Source: Paludibacteraceae bacterium (lineage in GTDB: Bacteria; Bacteroidota; Bacteroidia; Bacteroidales; Paludibacteraceae). Taken from it: a stretch of 64,000 bases of DNA. The DNA is taken from positions 34,423 through 98,422 of the forward strand of contig JAKSMY010000001.1 in the NCBI GenBank assembly GCA_024400275.1. The letters are read 5' to 3'. Shown here one piece after another: positions 17,201 through 24,957 of this stretch. A program made the translations under genes and the position numbers. The notes below the pieces were generated by a model that was not told the origin of the DNA, did no database searches, and saw only the letters and a program-made list of their open reading frames with translations. Each line of letters begins with the position of its first letter. Within the stretch, counting starts at the first letter, position 1.

Positions 17201-17343
17201 GCAAAGACACGCTTTCCATCGCCGGCTGTGCGCCAACTGCCATCCTTAAAACGCAAGTTGATTAAGTCCTCCGCTCTACCATCTTCAACCGCCAACTTAC
17301 TGGCGTTGCGTTGTATTCCTTTGAGTGTTATAGGTTCTGCCAT
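14263..17343 (-). CDS. large tail / neck protein of the virion
   Basis: A 1,026-residue, beta-rich protein. It starts MAEPITLKGIQRNASKLAVEDGRAEDLINL, a type of N-terminus I associate with the large proteins called stabilization or tail-hub proteins in crAss-like phages. Repeated short strands with Gly and Asn (for example YVFCTDGIYALYV, VVFTTDRGLMEIAG) suggest a propeller-like fold in the middle. It lies downstream of the portal and a small connector gene in the same late unit. A tail nozzle or muzzle role is inferred from position and size only. Confidence 0.6.
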   Translation of the reverse strand: MAEPITLKGIQRNASKLAVEDGRAEDLINLRFKDGSWRTAGDGKRVFAMTNETTGVVYEQLYIHTNASYHHVLGVNPTDSKLYWFANIGNDGETFTALTTPQEICSVEGDLYINQTGHLITIIDGADDFEYAVFKTGDEFYKVLNVDTNKEQSSRGLYPIDVKFNVSIDNDKKFYVEGVVPVVEHQGIPATYDLTQKNSYYNNLINLALSKATEENKFTGAVVAIAAFRFYDGTFGFASQPTFLSPRENILPNEDNGQNVYVPTSQDYKSFHIPKGGYCNYYIAREFSYPNIAFHSNNPDPSFPSDYAMTDIYPTLMIGCYSATNDKCYADVVGADLLLSLSNNDILAENKDVFNSICVFITNESCIYKKYTTSDESTDRQVVADFGGGAIGSFSYKPHIASNIEFRSKLFNSPFFLLKEYDITAIHSELTNNPIIDLSTASDKNILKNIALQEKLTYESQSRMTYIPKVAYSYNGKLHIANYKSIQFHGYPLESFMLHNRSLKVQQGSTYEGLPNLADNNNKYYQHTSNKVVYTDTPSETPTEGVTEVTIPSEFRTEHMPLAFAIVDIDTGESQPQRVVRYIETPSEGDVTLYPLNPLLSFPDTRAMEMKVYFFKGKILDFRYSYGFHPLLLKSHLYINFSYYMASSLKPLSVTDSVSDESYLIDQIKENLSEQFVEERFPNGLKASKTNNPFYFPVEQAYQIGNGTILAMCSNAIAVGTGQTGAAPLYVFCTDGIYALYVDANGEMAYTNARIIARDVCNNAKSVTPIDTGVVFTTDRGLMEIAGDVVNEIGQPAEGDVVEYTEPDLAKPRNVGKNMLEKVADLPLDLVDGVDFLSYLRGAIINYNHNERELMVSNQNYPYSYILDRYSNWSRRDYSADEYVNNYPTSYRVKDGVFYKVDAEQDGLEGKSEAPNDFLYLSNVIKLGSVDFKKAYRFVVRGKFNTNNGTENKTLGVYVFGSYDGRQFAMLGANEKKGTFTDIGCKVERTDVKYFRVGLAGYLSGDSRIDFMEIEGEQSNLTTKLR

Positions 17344-17422
17344 AGTAGTATGATGTTATGTTGATGTTATGTTGGAAACAGGGTTTTGTATTTATATATG
17401 CTTTAGCAATGCTACAAAAGTG

Positions 17423-17932
17423 TTAAAACCAACGCGGTACTACTCGCATCACATTGGGGAAAAATTGATTGAGACGATGATACACTGAATCAAGAGCCGC
17501 AGCATAGCGTGTTGCCCATGCCTGCTGCTCATCAGGATAGGCAAACGAAAGCCAATCAGCCGTTATGTGACACACCAATGCTTCCTTAACGGCTATATCC
17601 AACGGACGGATATAATTCTCTGATAGGTCTCGCGGATGCTCAATAGTGTATGTGATAGTGTGTGTATGTGGGTTGAACTCAAACGAATCTTTTCCAATGC
17701 GCTTACCATACTTGCCTACGGCATCATACACATCAGCCATAGCCGTCTGCATGAATGACACAAACAGTTCCGTCTCGTCCTTGCTCATGTGGACCAAGTC
17801 CAGCAGATGTGGCGTACCTTCCGCACTCCGGTTCTTACCGAGGTACGAGGTACGCATAGAGATTTCTTCCTGAATCTTATCCATTGAATAGGATAATTTC
17901 AATATGTGGTGCTTGTTGTCAATCGTAAACAT
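17423..17932 (-). CDS. small virion protein, probably connector
   Basis: A 169-residue acidic-neutral protein, mostly helical at the ends with a central beta pair (FEFNPHTHTITYTIEHP). Its helical C-terminus (CHITADWLSFAYPDEQQAWATRYAAALDSVYHRL) resembles the adaptor/ring proteins that stack on a portal. It starts three bases after the portal stop and is followed by the large tail protein, which supports a head-tail joining role. No family is named with confidence. Confidence 0.55.
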   Translation of the reverse strand: MFTIDNKHHILKLSYSMDKIQEEISMRTSYLGKNRSAEGTPHLLDLVHMSKDETELFVSFMQTAMADVYDAVGKYGKRIGKDSFEFNPHTHTITYTIEHPRDLSENYIRPLDIAVKEALVCHITADWLSFAYPDEQQAWATRYAAALDSVYHRLNQFFPNVMRVVPRWF

Positions 17933-17935
17933 GGC

Positions 17936-19942
17936 TTATTGAATTTGTGGTTGAGGTGCAGCCGCAGCCGGCTGTGCCATTGGTTGTTGTGCAAGGGCTG
18001 CTTGCTGTGTTTGCGCTTCCTGTTGTTCAGCCATACGCTGCTTTACTTTCTCAAGCAACTTGTCGGCTCCGTGTGTAGATGTTGCTTCCAAATACTCCTC
18101 TGCACTGATGTCGCCTTTGTCATACATGTATTTCAGCATGTCCTCTGTGGCTTGGCGTGCAATACCATTGGACGGAGATTTAATCAATGCCACATCGCAG
18201 AGAATATCCTTTTGGTCGTTGTTGATAACATAATCTATGGTCTCCATAAAATCATTACCAACAATACGCAGGTAACGCTCCTTGTCATAGTTCTGCAAGA
18301 CTACCATCATCATCTTATAGTCCAACTTCTCAATCAAGCCGTAGTACCATGCCAACGGGTCGGCAATGTTATTGTTGGCGTTTTGTGTCTGCTGTGCATA
18401 CAATGATGATGGCGTACCTGCTTGCGGTTTCTCGCCACGGATAGCGTTGGGGGTTCCTGATACTTTGTCAAGAATAGCAGAGAAGAACTCAATCTTACTC
18501 ATATCGACTTGACCATTATCCGTGATGGTTTGGTTGTCGGGGCTACCGAATACGACACGCTCCTCCCCTTCTTTTACATCAAGAGCCGTCAATGAGTTGG
18601 CTGCCGTGTAGTCGCGTTTCAATTCGTCCAACGTGATGCCTGTGCGGTCGAGTATGCGTTTATTCACCCACTTAAAGCCCTTGTGCCGTGTCATAGCAAA
18701 ATACTCCGAGCGAATGAATGTGCGGTTAATCATACGCTGTGCATTGCGCTGGTCGCGGACGGTTGAGCATACTTGACCATCTACCAATGGGAATCCACCG
18801 ATAACAAACGGGTGCGAACCATGAAGGTAATGAGGAATATCTTTCTTAAGAAGGAACCCTGTCGGAGTAAGATAGCGAACTACCCAATCATAATCTACAC
18901 GATAAGTCGCTTGCACCAATACGGCTTCGCTTGGGTCTCCACCGGCTGCCACTACATCTGCCACTCGTTTGGCATTGATGGCTTCTATCTCTGCTTCGTT
19001 GGCACTTGTAGCAGGTACGGTGTAGGTCGTTCCGTTAATGGGGTCAAAGCAAGCAAGTACATCATGCGCCTCGTTAGTCCATACCTCAATCACACGGCAC
19101 TTGTAATACTCATGAGGATTGTAGAACATAATGCCGGACGGCTCTTTCGATAAGTCCGATTCATTCTGCATCGGGTATTTATCGTTGCACTCGGAATATA
19201 CTGCTTCTATCTTCTCGCGGTCTTCGCGACTGGTAGCAAAATGCACTAACACATCGGATAGTGTCATATCGTGCAAGTAACCAATCGTGGTAAGGTTGCA
19301 GCCGTATTGCTCTGATGTGCCCATATTATTATCCCAGAACATGCGATTGATGTCGCATCGTTCAACAAACACATCATTCTCCTTGCGCTCCTTGTCCCAA
19401 TCCCAACCTACACGGAAGCATGGTAACGCAGAAATGAGGAACTCCTCGTAACCTCTTGCACATGTACCGTATATGTTGTGGCTCTGATATAGATACTGCA
19501 TCACAGTGGTCATCATTTCTCCTATTTTCTGTTCCTCACGAATACGCGACTTGACAAGCGGGTCCATCTTATCCTCCGTGAATAGTCCTTCAATGGCGCG
19601 GTTATTCACCTTAATGAGGTTGATAGATAGCGGTATCATCTTCTGACGAATCAAATACTCTTTCTCCGAAATCTTGGCATTGGCATACGGCGAATCGGGG
19701 TCGTCTATCATTTCGCAGAACTGGTCACCAAAGTAATACTTGCGGTTAATCTCGCGGTCGCTACGGAAATTGCCCAATGACTTGTACATACTATTGCACG
19801 ATTCCAATAGCCGCATATTAGCCGCTATGTCTTCAGTAGCCAATGTAGATACAGGTGGCTGACCATATTTATTGGGCAAAAGGTTCTTTTGTGACAAGAA
19901 CCGCTTATTCCATTTGGTTACAACTTGGTTTATTACACTCAT
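17936..19942 (-). CDS. portal protein
   Basis: A 668-residue protein with the P22/crAss-like portal pattern. The N-terminal helical wing has INRKYYFGDQFCEM, followed by KMIPLSINLIKVNNRAIEG and the central stem motif region PHYLHGSHPFVIGGFPLVDGQ. A long helical crown ends in a Gln/Ala/Pro-rich tail. It would form the dodecameric DNA channel at the capsid vertex. It starts one base after the glycosyltransferase-like gene and precedes the putative connector. Its distance from the terminase gene (about 14 kb, other strand) is unusual for a phage. Confidence 0.8.
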   Translation of the reverse strand: MSVINQVVTKWNKRFLSQKNLLPNKYGQPPVSTLATEDIAANMRLLESCNSMYKSLGNFRSDREINRKYYFGDQFCEMIDDPDSPYANAKISEKEYLIRQKMIPLSINLIKVNNRAIEGLFTEDKMDPLVKSRIREEQKIGEMMTTVMQYLYQSHNIYGTCARGYEEFLISALPCFRVGWDWDKERKENDVFVERCDINRMFWDNNMGTSEQYGCNLTTIGYLHDMTLSDVLVHFATSREDREKIEAVYSECNDKYPMQNESDLSKEPSGIMFYNPHEYYKCRVIEVWTNEAHDVLACFDPINGTTYTVPATSANEAEIEAINAKRVADVVAAGGDPSEAVLVQATYRVDYDWVVRYLTPTGFLLKKDIPHYLHGSHPFVIGGFPLVDGQVCSTVRDQRNAQRMINRTFIRSEYFAMTRHKGFKWVNKRILDRTGITLDELKRDYTAANSLTALDVKEGEERVVFGSPDNQTITDNGQVDMSKIEFFSAILDKVSGTPNAIRGEKPQAGTPSSLYAQQTQNANNNIADPLAWYYGLIEKLDYKMMMVVLQNYDKERYLRIVGNDFMETIDYVINNDQKDILCDVALIKSPSNGIARQATEDMLKYMYDKGDISAEEYLEATSTHGADKLLEKVKQRMAEQQEAQTQQAALAQQPMAQPAAAAPQPQIQ

Positions 19943-19943
19943 A

Positions 19944-20771
19944 TTAGTCGTAGATTGGTTTGTACTTGATTACTTTTGCGCCACTCATATTGACATAATA
20001 CGGCACATATCGTGGCTCTTTGCGTTTGCTCTTTGGCTTGGGCTTGCTCACTAACTCATATTCACATTGTTCTGGGAATAACTGCATCAGGTATTCTTCC
20101 AAACCACAATAAATAGCCGAATCAAAGATGGAGAAACAATGGCTATCTCCTATTTGGCGTTTTAGGTCGTTTATGCTTTTGAACTGGCGCACCTTAACAT
20201 CACGATAAGGCGTGCATTTCATTCCGTCTGCTATCAACTGGTTGCCGATGATGCAATTAACCTCACCCCCGTGCGGAAGATTCATAGCCGCAACGCGCAA
20301 GTCGGCTGTCTTCTCCCACACGCTGCGAGTAATGTGTGTATCGCAATGGGGATTGGTTTGGTTAATCGGCAATGATGCCTGCTCTAATAATTGGCGTGTC
20401 TCTACCAATGAATGGAAATAGGGCTCGTTCTTTTTTACAACATCAGGCAACATACCTTTGGAATACAACGGGTACTTGTCAAGGTCCACGTCACGAACAA
20501 AGAAGTGGTCGTCGGAGGATAAAAGAAAATGCTCCCCGATGTCGGAGTTTCGTATGGCATAGTCTATTTTGTGCTGGATATTTTTGTGTGCCGTGTCGTA
20601 TGGATCATCGCACGGAATAAATGTAACCTTGTCCGATATGATTCCAGGATTAACGCCGCACACATAGATGCGTCCCACGTTCTTCCCGAACTTGGCAACC
20701 GAACGGAGCGAATAGCGCAGTTCATTGTTTGCCCACTTGCTCCCTGCTCCTATGATGTAGAGTATATCCAT
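19944..20771 (-). CDS. glycosyltransferase-like (Stealth/capsule-type) protein
   Basis: The start at 20771 is chosen because its ATG shares one base with the stop of the previous gene (TAATG); a longer reading frame upstream overlaps that gene and lacks sense. The 275-residue protein begins MDILYIIGAGSKWANNELRYSLRS and contains IYVCGVNPG, NIQHKIDYAI and LLSSDDHFFV. This order of motifs is like Stealth-type sugar-phosphate transferases and other GT-A-like enzymes, with DD as the metal/sugar-binding pair. The C-terminus is basic (PKPKSKRKEPR). It may glycosylate virion proteins or host surface sugars; the substrate is unknown. Confidence 0.6.
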   Translation of the reverse strand: MDILYIIGAGSKWANNELRYSLRSVAKFGKNVGRIYVCGVNPGIISDKVTFIPCDDPYDTAHKNIQHKIDYAIRNSDIGEHFLLSSDDHFFVRDVDLDKYPLYSKGMLPDVVKKNEPYFHSLVETRQLLEQASLPINQTNPHCDTHITRSVWEKTADLRVAAMNLPHGGEVNCIIGNQLIADGMKCTPYRDVKVRQFKSINDLKRQIGDSHCFSIFDSAIYCGLEEYLMQLFPEQCEYELVSKPKPKSKRKEPRYVPYYVNMSGAKVIKYKPIYD

Positions 20772-21355
20772 TATTCGTTCAGGTGTTGGCGTATGATGGC
20801 CAGTATCTTCTTGTCTATATCCCCTTTCTCTCGGTGTATGGCATTGCTCACCATGCCGCACACACGCACCTCGTTTCGCTTCACAAATAGCCGTTCAAAC
20901 TTCATTCGGTTGGCGTTGGGTCTTATCTCTGGATGAACACGCATAGCCGCAGCGTTCACCACAAATGCGTTATACCATGTTGTCCCATCGTCACCGGTGA
21001 ACGGACATGCCACACTCGGACGCGCACAATCCACTGCATCAAAGTATTCCTCTTGCCGTTCTGTAAACTCTTTCTTCCAAAATGCTCGGATACGAACATT
21101 GTCCATCCGGGTACTATTCCATGCCCCTTTGGTGTGCAGGTATAGGCACGGTACATTTCGCTCCTTACACAAGTCCTGCATATACCGTAGCGCAGGTTGC
21201 TCAAACTGGCTCCCATCGTGCCACACCACATGCACCTCATAATGCGGAACGAGCCATTGCAGCATCTCGTCTGCAATCGCTCTACCATTATCAGTGTCTA
21301 ATGCGCCGAACACGCATAACGGCTTAGTCGTATTGGGGAACACTTGGAGTTTCAT
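20771..21355 (-). CDS. glycosyltransferase-related protein
   Basis: A 194-residue protein with an N-terminal Rossmann-like stretch (KPLCVFGALDTDNGRAIADEML), a VPCLYLHTKGAWN motif and a FTGDDGTTWYNAFVVNAAAMR segment. The HTKG motif is found in several sugar-transfer protein groups of Bacteroidota. It is translationally coupled to the following glycosyltransferase-like gene (TAATG overlap) and overlaps the 3' end of the holin-like gene by 32 bases. The two probably act together, but the chemistry is not evident. Confidence 0.55.
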   Translation of the reverse strand: MKLQVFPNTTKPLCVFGALDTDNGRAIADEMLQWLVPHYEVHVVWHDGSQFEQPALRYMQDLCKERNVPCLYLHTKGAWNSTRMDNVRIRAFWKKEFTERQEEYFDAVDCARPSVACPFTGDDGTTWYNAFVVNAAAMRVHPEIRPNANRMKFERLFVKRNEVRVCGMVSNAIHREKGDIDKKILAIIRQHLNE

Positions 21356-21821
21356 TGCCTTTATTCTTCTCGGAGAACTCGACTATCGTTTCCAACAGAC
21401 TGTTTACATCTTTCTCTTTGGATAGTTGAATCAGTGCCTTGGCGGCTTCCTCTACTCTCGCACGCTGCTTGTCTTCCATCTTCTCAAATACGGACTTTAT
21501 CTCTATGAAAGCGCAGCCGCAGGTAGCAATGAGCGTGCAGAATGGGAAGTGCGGCCATGGCCAACCGAGACAGGAGATAGCAAACACTATCACCATATCC
21601 ACCAGCGTGAACATAACTACCAAATTAAAGTAACGCGCCAACTTATTGACCGTATCGCGTAACCCCCTGCTGGAGCAGTAGTGGCCTGCTTGCTTGGCTT
21701 TGCGGATACCTGACCATAAGTCGGCGAGTGAGAATGAGATAATAGCAATGTAGAAGACTGCAACTTCTAACAAAAATAATCCCAAAGAGTGAATTGTGAT
21801 CCCAAATAATTCGTGTTGCAT
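21324..21821 (-). CDS. holin-like membrane protein
   Basis: A 165-residue protein with three membrane segments. The first covers residues 9-33 (SLGLFLLEVAVFYIAIISFSLADLWSG); two more lie near 65-100 (LVVMFTLVDMVIVFAISCLGW, CTLIATCGCAFIEI). The C-terminal tail is charged and coiled (KMEDKQRARVEEAAKALIQLSKE). The DLWSGIRKAKQAG turn after the first segment is typical of the phage holin family seen in Bacteroidota prophages. It would open the inner membrane for the endolysin. It is the first gene of the third late unit, just after a late promoter. Confidence 0.75.
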   Translation of the reverse strand: MQHELFGITIHSLGLFLLEVAVFYIAIISFSLADLWSGIRKAKQAGHYCSSRGLRDTVNKLARYFNLVVMFTLVDMVIVFAISCLGWPWPHFPFCTLIATCGCAFIEIKSVFEKMEDKQRARVEEAAKALIQLSKEKDVNSLLETIVEFSEKNKGNETPSVPQYD

Positions 21822-21846
21822 AAATGTGACTATTATTATTTGGGCG

Positions 21847-21910
21847 CAAAATTACTTTTTATTTACGTATAAATAGGTGGTAAATCACATTTTTAGAGTT
21901 GAAAATCACA
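21847..21910 (-). promoter_or_regulatory. phage late promoter with direct-repeat operator (holin-portal-tail unit)
   Basis: On the minus strand the box TAATTTTG (21847-21854) lacks a TTG element. Exactly 21 bp upstream begins a 35-bp element (21876-21910) with two imperfect 13-bp repeats 21 bp apart (plus strand GTGGTAAATCACA and GTTGAAAATCACA). The same architecture and spacing is found at 32668 and 58378. Confidence 0.75.
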
Positions 21911-21965
21911 AATAGCATTTTAGTATGAATACAAAACGATGTAATAAGTATTGAAATAGTAACAA

Positions 21966-21990
21966 AAGAGACGGCATAATGTCGTCTCTT
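21966..21990 (-). terminator. terminator after the lysis genes
   Basis: AAGAGACGGC (21966-21975) pairs with GTCGTCTCTT (21981-21990), with one G-T pair. TTTTG follows on the minus strand, just past the spanin stop at 21995. Confidence 0.8.
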
Positions 21991-21994
21991 GCTA

Positions 21995-22471
21995 TCACAA
22001 AATCTTACTTATCCACGATATGGGTTTGACCCACCAGCAGCGTTTATTACCTATCCATACCACTACGGTTATGACGATGATGGCGAGTAATATCCAAAAT
22101 CCCTTGGCGGTGGCTTTATCGTAGGTGTTGCGCTGACGGACATAGACAGGCACCTCAACAGGGTACGGGATAGAGTCGCGTGTCTCGATGCGTGTTGTGT
22201 CATGAACGGTGTCGGCAACAGTGCGCTCAATGATGCGGTCGTGCCAGCGGTCCACCCACACGGTATCTCCCTTGTCGTGGATATAGATGCTATCGTGGAT
22301 ATACTCTTTCTCTCGCTCGTAGTGGCTGTGGTCGCGGTCATCTGTACGGATGCTGTCATGACGCTCTACGGCTACGATTGTGGACTGCGACTTGCAGCCG
22401 GTCATTGCAATCAGTAGCAATAGGCACGCTCCGATGATAAAGGCGGTTGTGGCTTTATTCTCTTTGTTCAT
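21995..22471 (-). CDS. unimolecular spanin (u-spanin)
   Basis: The 158-residue protein has both anchors expected of a u-spanin. At the N-terminus is a lipoprotein signal peptide ending in LLLLIAMTGC (Cys26) for the outer membrane. At the C-terminus is one membrane segment (FWILLAIIVITVVVWIG) for the inner membrane. The linker is polar, His/Asp/Arg-rich and beta-prone (DSIYIHDKGDTVWVDRWHDRI), as in T1-type u-spanins. It would fuse inner and outer membranes in the last lysis step. It is the last gene of the capsid-tail-lysis unit, downstream of the M15 endolysin. Confidence 0.8.
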   Translation of the reverse strand: MNKENKATTAFIIGACLLLLIAMTGCKSQSTIVAVERHDSIRTDDRDHSHYEREKEYIHDSIYIHDKGDTVWVDRWHDRIIERTVADTVHDTTRIETRDSIPYPVEVPVYVRQRNTYDKATAKGFWILLAIIVITVVVWIGNKRCWWVKPISWISKIL

Positions 22472-22484
22472 ACTTTGTTCTCGG

Positions 22485-22766
22485 TTATTTTACTTGTTTG
22501 AAATTAGCGTTAGCGAAATCATTTGGACTAATAGCGCGAAGCATATTATCATCTGCCATGAATAGATAATACCCATCATTTGCCAAACACGACACATTTG
22601 GGTTACTTGGCTCTTTAATTGAATACTTGAATCCACTACTCTTGTGATACTCGTAATACTCCAATTCGGTACCTAACATCTCTTTTATGGCACTTTTTGT
22701 TTCTTCATCATCGGCAATCTGTATTGCAGTGATATATTCTACTCTCTTATACTTTTGGGGTTTCAT
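22485..22766 (-). CDS. small unknown protein in the lysis module
   Basis: A 93-residue soluble protein (MKPQKYKRVEYITAIQIADDE) with a clear ribosome-binding site, GGAGG, nine bases before the ATG. Its pattern (short beta pair, then LANDGYYLFMADDNML) is reminiscent of small proteins found beside lysis genes. No known domain is recognised. It lies between the endolysin and the spanin. Confidence 0.6.
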   Translation of the reverse strand: MKPQKYKRVEYITAIQIADDEETKSAIKEMLGTELEYYEYHKSSGFKYSIKEPSNPNVSCLANDGYYLFMADDNMLRAISPNDFANANFKQVK

Positions 22767-22829
22767 ACTTTGTCCTCCTTACCCTTCGGTATCATCTTGT
22801 AAAATCGTTTTCATACTTTGTCCTCCTTA
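22761..22829. repeat. 21-bp perfect duplication carrying a ribosome-binding site
   Basis: The same 21 bases (RBS GGAGG, spacer ACAAAGT and ATGAAA on the minus strand) occur at 22761-22781 and 22809-22829, with a period of 48 bp. One copy overlaps the end of the endolysin gene; the other is the start region of the 93-residue gene. Confidence 0.9.
22779..22814 (-). CDS. 11-residue micro-ORF between endolysin and next gene
   Basis: The ATG overlaps the endolysin stop (ATGA). A strong GGAGG lies before it and a stop comes after 11 codons (MKTILQDDTEG), six bases ahead of the next RBS. It arises from the 21-bp duplication and may keep ribosomes moving to the next gene. It could equally be an accident of the duplication. 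Confidence 0.35.
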   Translation of the reverse strand: MKTILQDDTEG

Positions 22830-23290
22830 TAGGTCTTGCCGTCTTTGGTAATTAAGAACTGTCTGCGTTGCTCACCTTGTGCGTTCATCAAGCCAAGATG
22901 TACCCACTCCGATGCACCTTTCTTTTCGTCAATGCACTGGTCGAAGAAAAAGTCAAAGTATGTGCTATCTTTGAGCGATTGTTTTACAAAGTACTTGAAC
23001 GCTACCATTTGACCATTTGCAGGTACGATGTCCGCCGCATACCCTAATCGGTGTGCAGAGGTCTTGCTACCGCCTACGCCTTTATTCAGTTTCTCACAGC
23101 GAAATCCACTTGTGATTGTTATACCATCGTCCCACGCTTGGCGGAGTGGTTCGAGTATGTAGGTGCAGAGCAAACGCAGATGACCTATTTCGGTGTCTGT
23201 CGGCTCGTTTTTAATGCCTAACTTGTCAGCGGTTGCGGACTTTGTGAACTCGCTCAACTTGAAGTGTTCGCTTAATTGGATGTCTTTCAT
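22811..23290 (-). CDS. M15-family peptidase, endolysin
   Basis: A 159-residue zinc D-Ala-D-Ala carboxypeptidase/endopeptidase of the M15_3 type. The metal ligands are visible: His80 and Asp87 in SAHRLGYAADI, and His131 in EWVHLGL. The N-terminal LSEHFKLSEFTKSATADKLGI is the usual start of this group in Bacteroidota prophages. It would cut peptidoglycan cross-links at lysis. It has no signal peptide, so it needs the holin. It precedes the spanin. Confidence 0.88.
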   Translation of the reverse strand: MKDIQLSEHFKLSEFTKSATADKLGIKNEPTDTEIGHLRLLCTYILEPLRQAWDDGITITSGFRCEKLNKGVGGSKTSAHRLGYAADIVPANGQMVAFKYFVKQSLKDSTYFDFFFDQCIDEKKGASEWVHLGLMNAQGEQRRQFLITKDGKTYKEDKV

Positions 23291-23359
23291 AATCTCTAAA
23301 TTCAGCAGTTAATACTCCGTTCTGTTCAGTTATAACTAAACCGTTAAGATAATTAGTCC

Positions 23360-23593
23360 TCATAGCCACGGCTCGTAATCGGAAGGATTGAAAATCTCTT
23401 GCCTTCCCTCTGCCTCGTTATATTCTGCTATCGCTTTCGATATGGAATACAGAGTTGGCTTTTTAGCGAACTCAATTTCGGCAGCACTAAATGACTGCTC
23501 ATCAATCTTAATGAGGTCGTGGTAAACATACCAGCAGCGACCCAACTTAATGACGCGTGCGTCTCCTTTGTTAAAGATTTTTCTTACTACCAT
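23360..23593 (-). CDS. small unknown protein downstream of the reverse transcriptase
   Basis: A 77-residue protein (MVVRKIFNKGDARVIKLGRCWYVYHDLIK) whose start overlaps the end of the reverse transcriptase gene by 23 bases, so it is translationally coupled. It is mixed alpha/beta with no recognised motif. It could be an accessory of the retroelement or simply the first lysis-side gene. The 69-base gap to the endolysin holds nothing notable. Confidence 0.55.
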   Translation of the reverse strand: MVVRKIFNKGDARVIKLGRCWYVYHDLIKIDEQSFSAAEIEFAKKPTLYSISKAIAEYNEAEGRQEIFNPSDYEPWL

Positions 23594-24932
23594 TTTTCTT
23601 CATTTTTAACAGTTCATAATTACCCTCTATCTCTATATACTCGAAATATCGAGGGTCAATCATTTCGAGGTTTTCTTTCTTGACATTATACGCAGCCAGT
23701 CTATTCATCAGACCAAGATAAGAGTTCATGCTTTGCACAAGATGAAATTCGACATCACGAGTAACATTCCGTATCTTACCAAAACCAATGACCTTTGATC
23801 TCATTTTGTTTCTTATGCGATTTGACACATATATTCGGTACGGCTTTATAACACGACCTATAATTTTGAAACCATGGGCAACTGGCTGTATATAAAACTT
23901 GTTCGGGTGTATTTCGCACCCTTTTTGTCTTGACCGTTCTCTCACATATACAAAGCCATCGCATATCTCATCAACCGTAACGGCTATTATGGTCCCATCA
24001 TCAACATACCGAGAATATCCTTCGTGCCGTTCTTTCATTTCTCTATCTATGTCGGAGAAATAATAGTTTGCGAATAATTGGCTTGTGAGATTGCCTATTG
24101 GCAGTCCTTTGTTGGCTGGGTGTGAGAATAGTGTTTTTGACTTCGGAATATCATCCCACTCCTCCAACGGGCAAGTCCTTATGCAGTTCTCCTGCGGTAT
24201 GTTATATATTGTTTCTTTCGTTAGGTACAGAAGCGTTTGTTTGTCGTCTCCGCAATATCTCCTGTCAATGAGCGATTTTATCATATCCCAAAGTATATCC
24301 TTGTCAATACTCATGAAATACCCTCTCATGTCGTATTTCCCAACATATATACTTTTGGCATAATGGCACGATATTGTGTCTATCATTTCTACTATTCGTT
24401 CTATTCCGTAGTCAGTACCTTTGCCCTTTCTACAGTTGTACGAATCATCAATAAACTCATCCTCCATTAGAGGTTCAAGACGGAGTGCTATCCAGTGATG
24501 CACAACCCTATCTATTATGTCGGCACAAAACACCTCTCTCCTGACTGGGTACGAAACGATGAACGCTCTGCTCTTCTTTGGTTTGTATGTTCCATATCTG
24601 ATACTATCCCTCAACAATGGCAACTGAATACACCTTGTCATATCGAGAAATATCATATCTGGTTTGCTCCGTTTATTCTTTCTGCAATCGTAGTACGCTT
24701 TTCTTATCGATTCGGTGGATATGGAGTAGATTTCGGTCTGTTTATGATATGCAGAGACGGGGACAGCGTGATACGAGTTGTTATACTTGTTGTTGTTGTT
24801 GTTCAACGACCCATTCGATAGGGAACAGTTCCACGCGTTGGTACTGGAATACTGAAGTCTCTTGTCCGATGGTGATGTAACCTTAAATGAAGGTTCGGAC
24901 ACCATATCAATCATTTGTGACCCTCCAAACAT
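23571..24932 (-). CDS. reverse transcriptase of a diversity-generating retroelement
   Basis: The 453-residue ORF has the group motifs in order: RREVFCADIIDRVVHHWI, YNCRKGKGT, KYDMRGYFMSIDKDIL (catalytic Asp), GLPIGNLTSQLFANYY (the SQ signature typical of DGR enzymes), and the active site YSRYVDDG. The enzyme domain starts near residue 78 (AYYDCRKNKR). Residues 26-62 are encoded by the template repeat itself, in frame. No ATG, GTG or TTG occurs between the template and residue 93, so the enzyme is probably translated from 24932 or a nearby codon and carries this extra peptide. It makes error-prone cDNA at template adenines. Confidence 0.92.
   Translation of the reverse strand: MFGGSQMIDMVSEPSFKVTSPSDKRLQYSSTNAWNCSLSNGSLNNNNNKYNNSYHAVPVSAYHKQTEIYSISTESIRKAYYDCRKNKRSKPDMIFLDMTRCIQLPLLRDSIRYGTYKPKKSRAFIVSYPVRREVFCADIIDRVVHHWIALRLEPLMEDEFIDDSYNCRKGKGTDYGIERIVEMIDTISCHYAKSIYVGKYDMRGYFMSIDKDILWDMIKSLIDRRYCGDDKQTLLYLTKETIYNIPQENCIRTCPLEEWDDIPKSKTLFSHPANKGLPIGNLTSQLFANYYFSDIDREMKERHEGYSRYVDDGTIIAVTVDEICDGFVYVRERSRQKGCEIHPNKFYIQPVAHGFKIIGRVIKPYRIYVSNRIRNKMRSKVIGFGKIRNVTRDVEFHLVQSMNSYLGLMNRLAAYNVKKENLEMIDPRYFEYIEIEGNYELLKMKKNGSKKNL
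24745..24857 (-). repeat. DGR template repeat (TR)
   Basis: This 113-bp block matches 25441-25553 except at seven positions. All seven (24769, 24781, 24784, 24790, 24793, 24794, 24842) are A on the coding strand of this copy. A run of AAC codons (Asn) gives the adenine-rich core. It lies wholly inside the reverse transcriptase ORF. Confidence 0.95.
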
Positions 24933-24957
24933 TTCCTTGGATATGTTCGTTCTGTCC

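Noticed and set aside
20772..20861. Upstream extension of the glycosyltransferase-like gene to 20861
   Set aside because: The extra 30 residues overlap the previous gene and look random, while the ATG at 20771 is coupled to its stop (TAATG).
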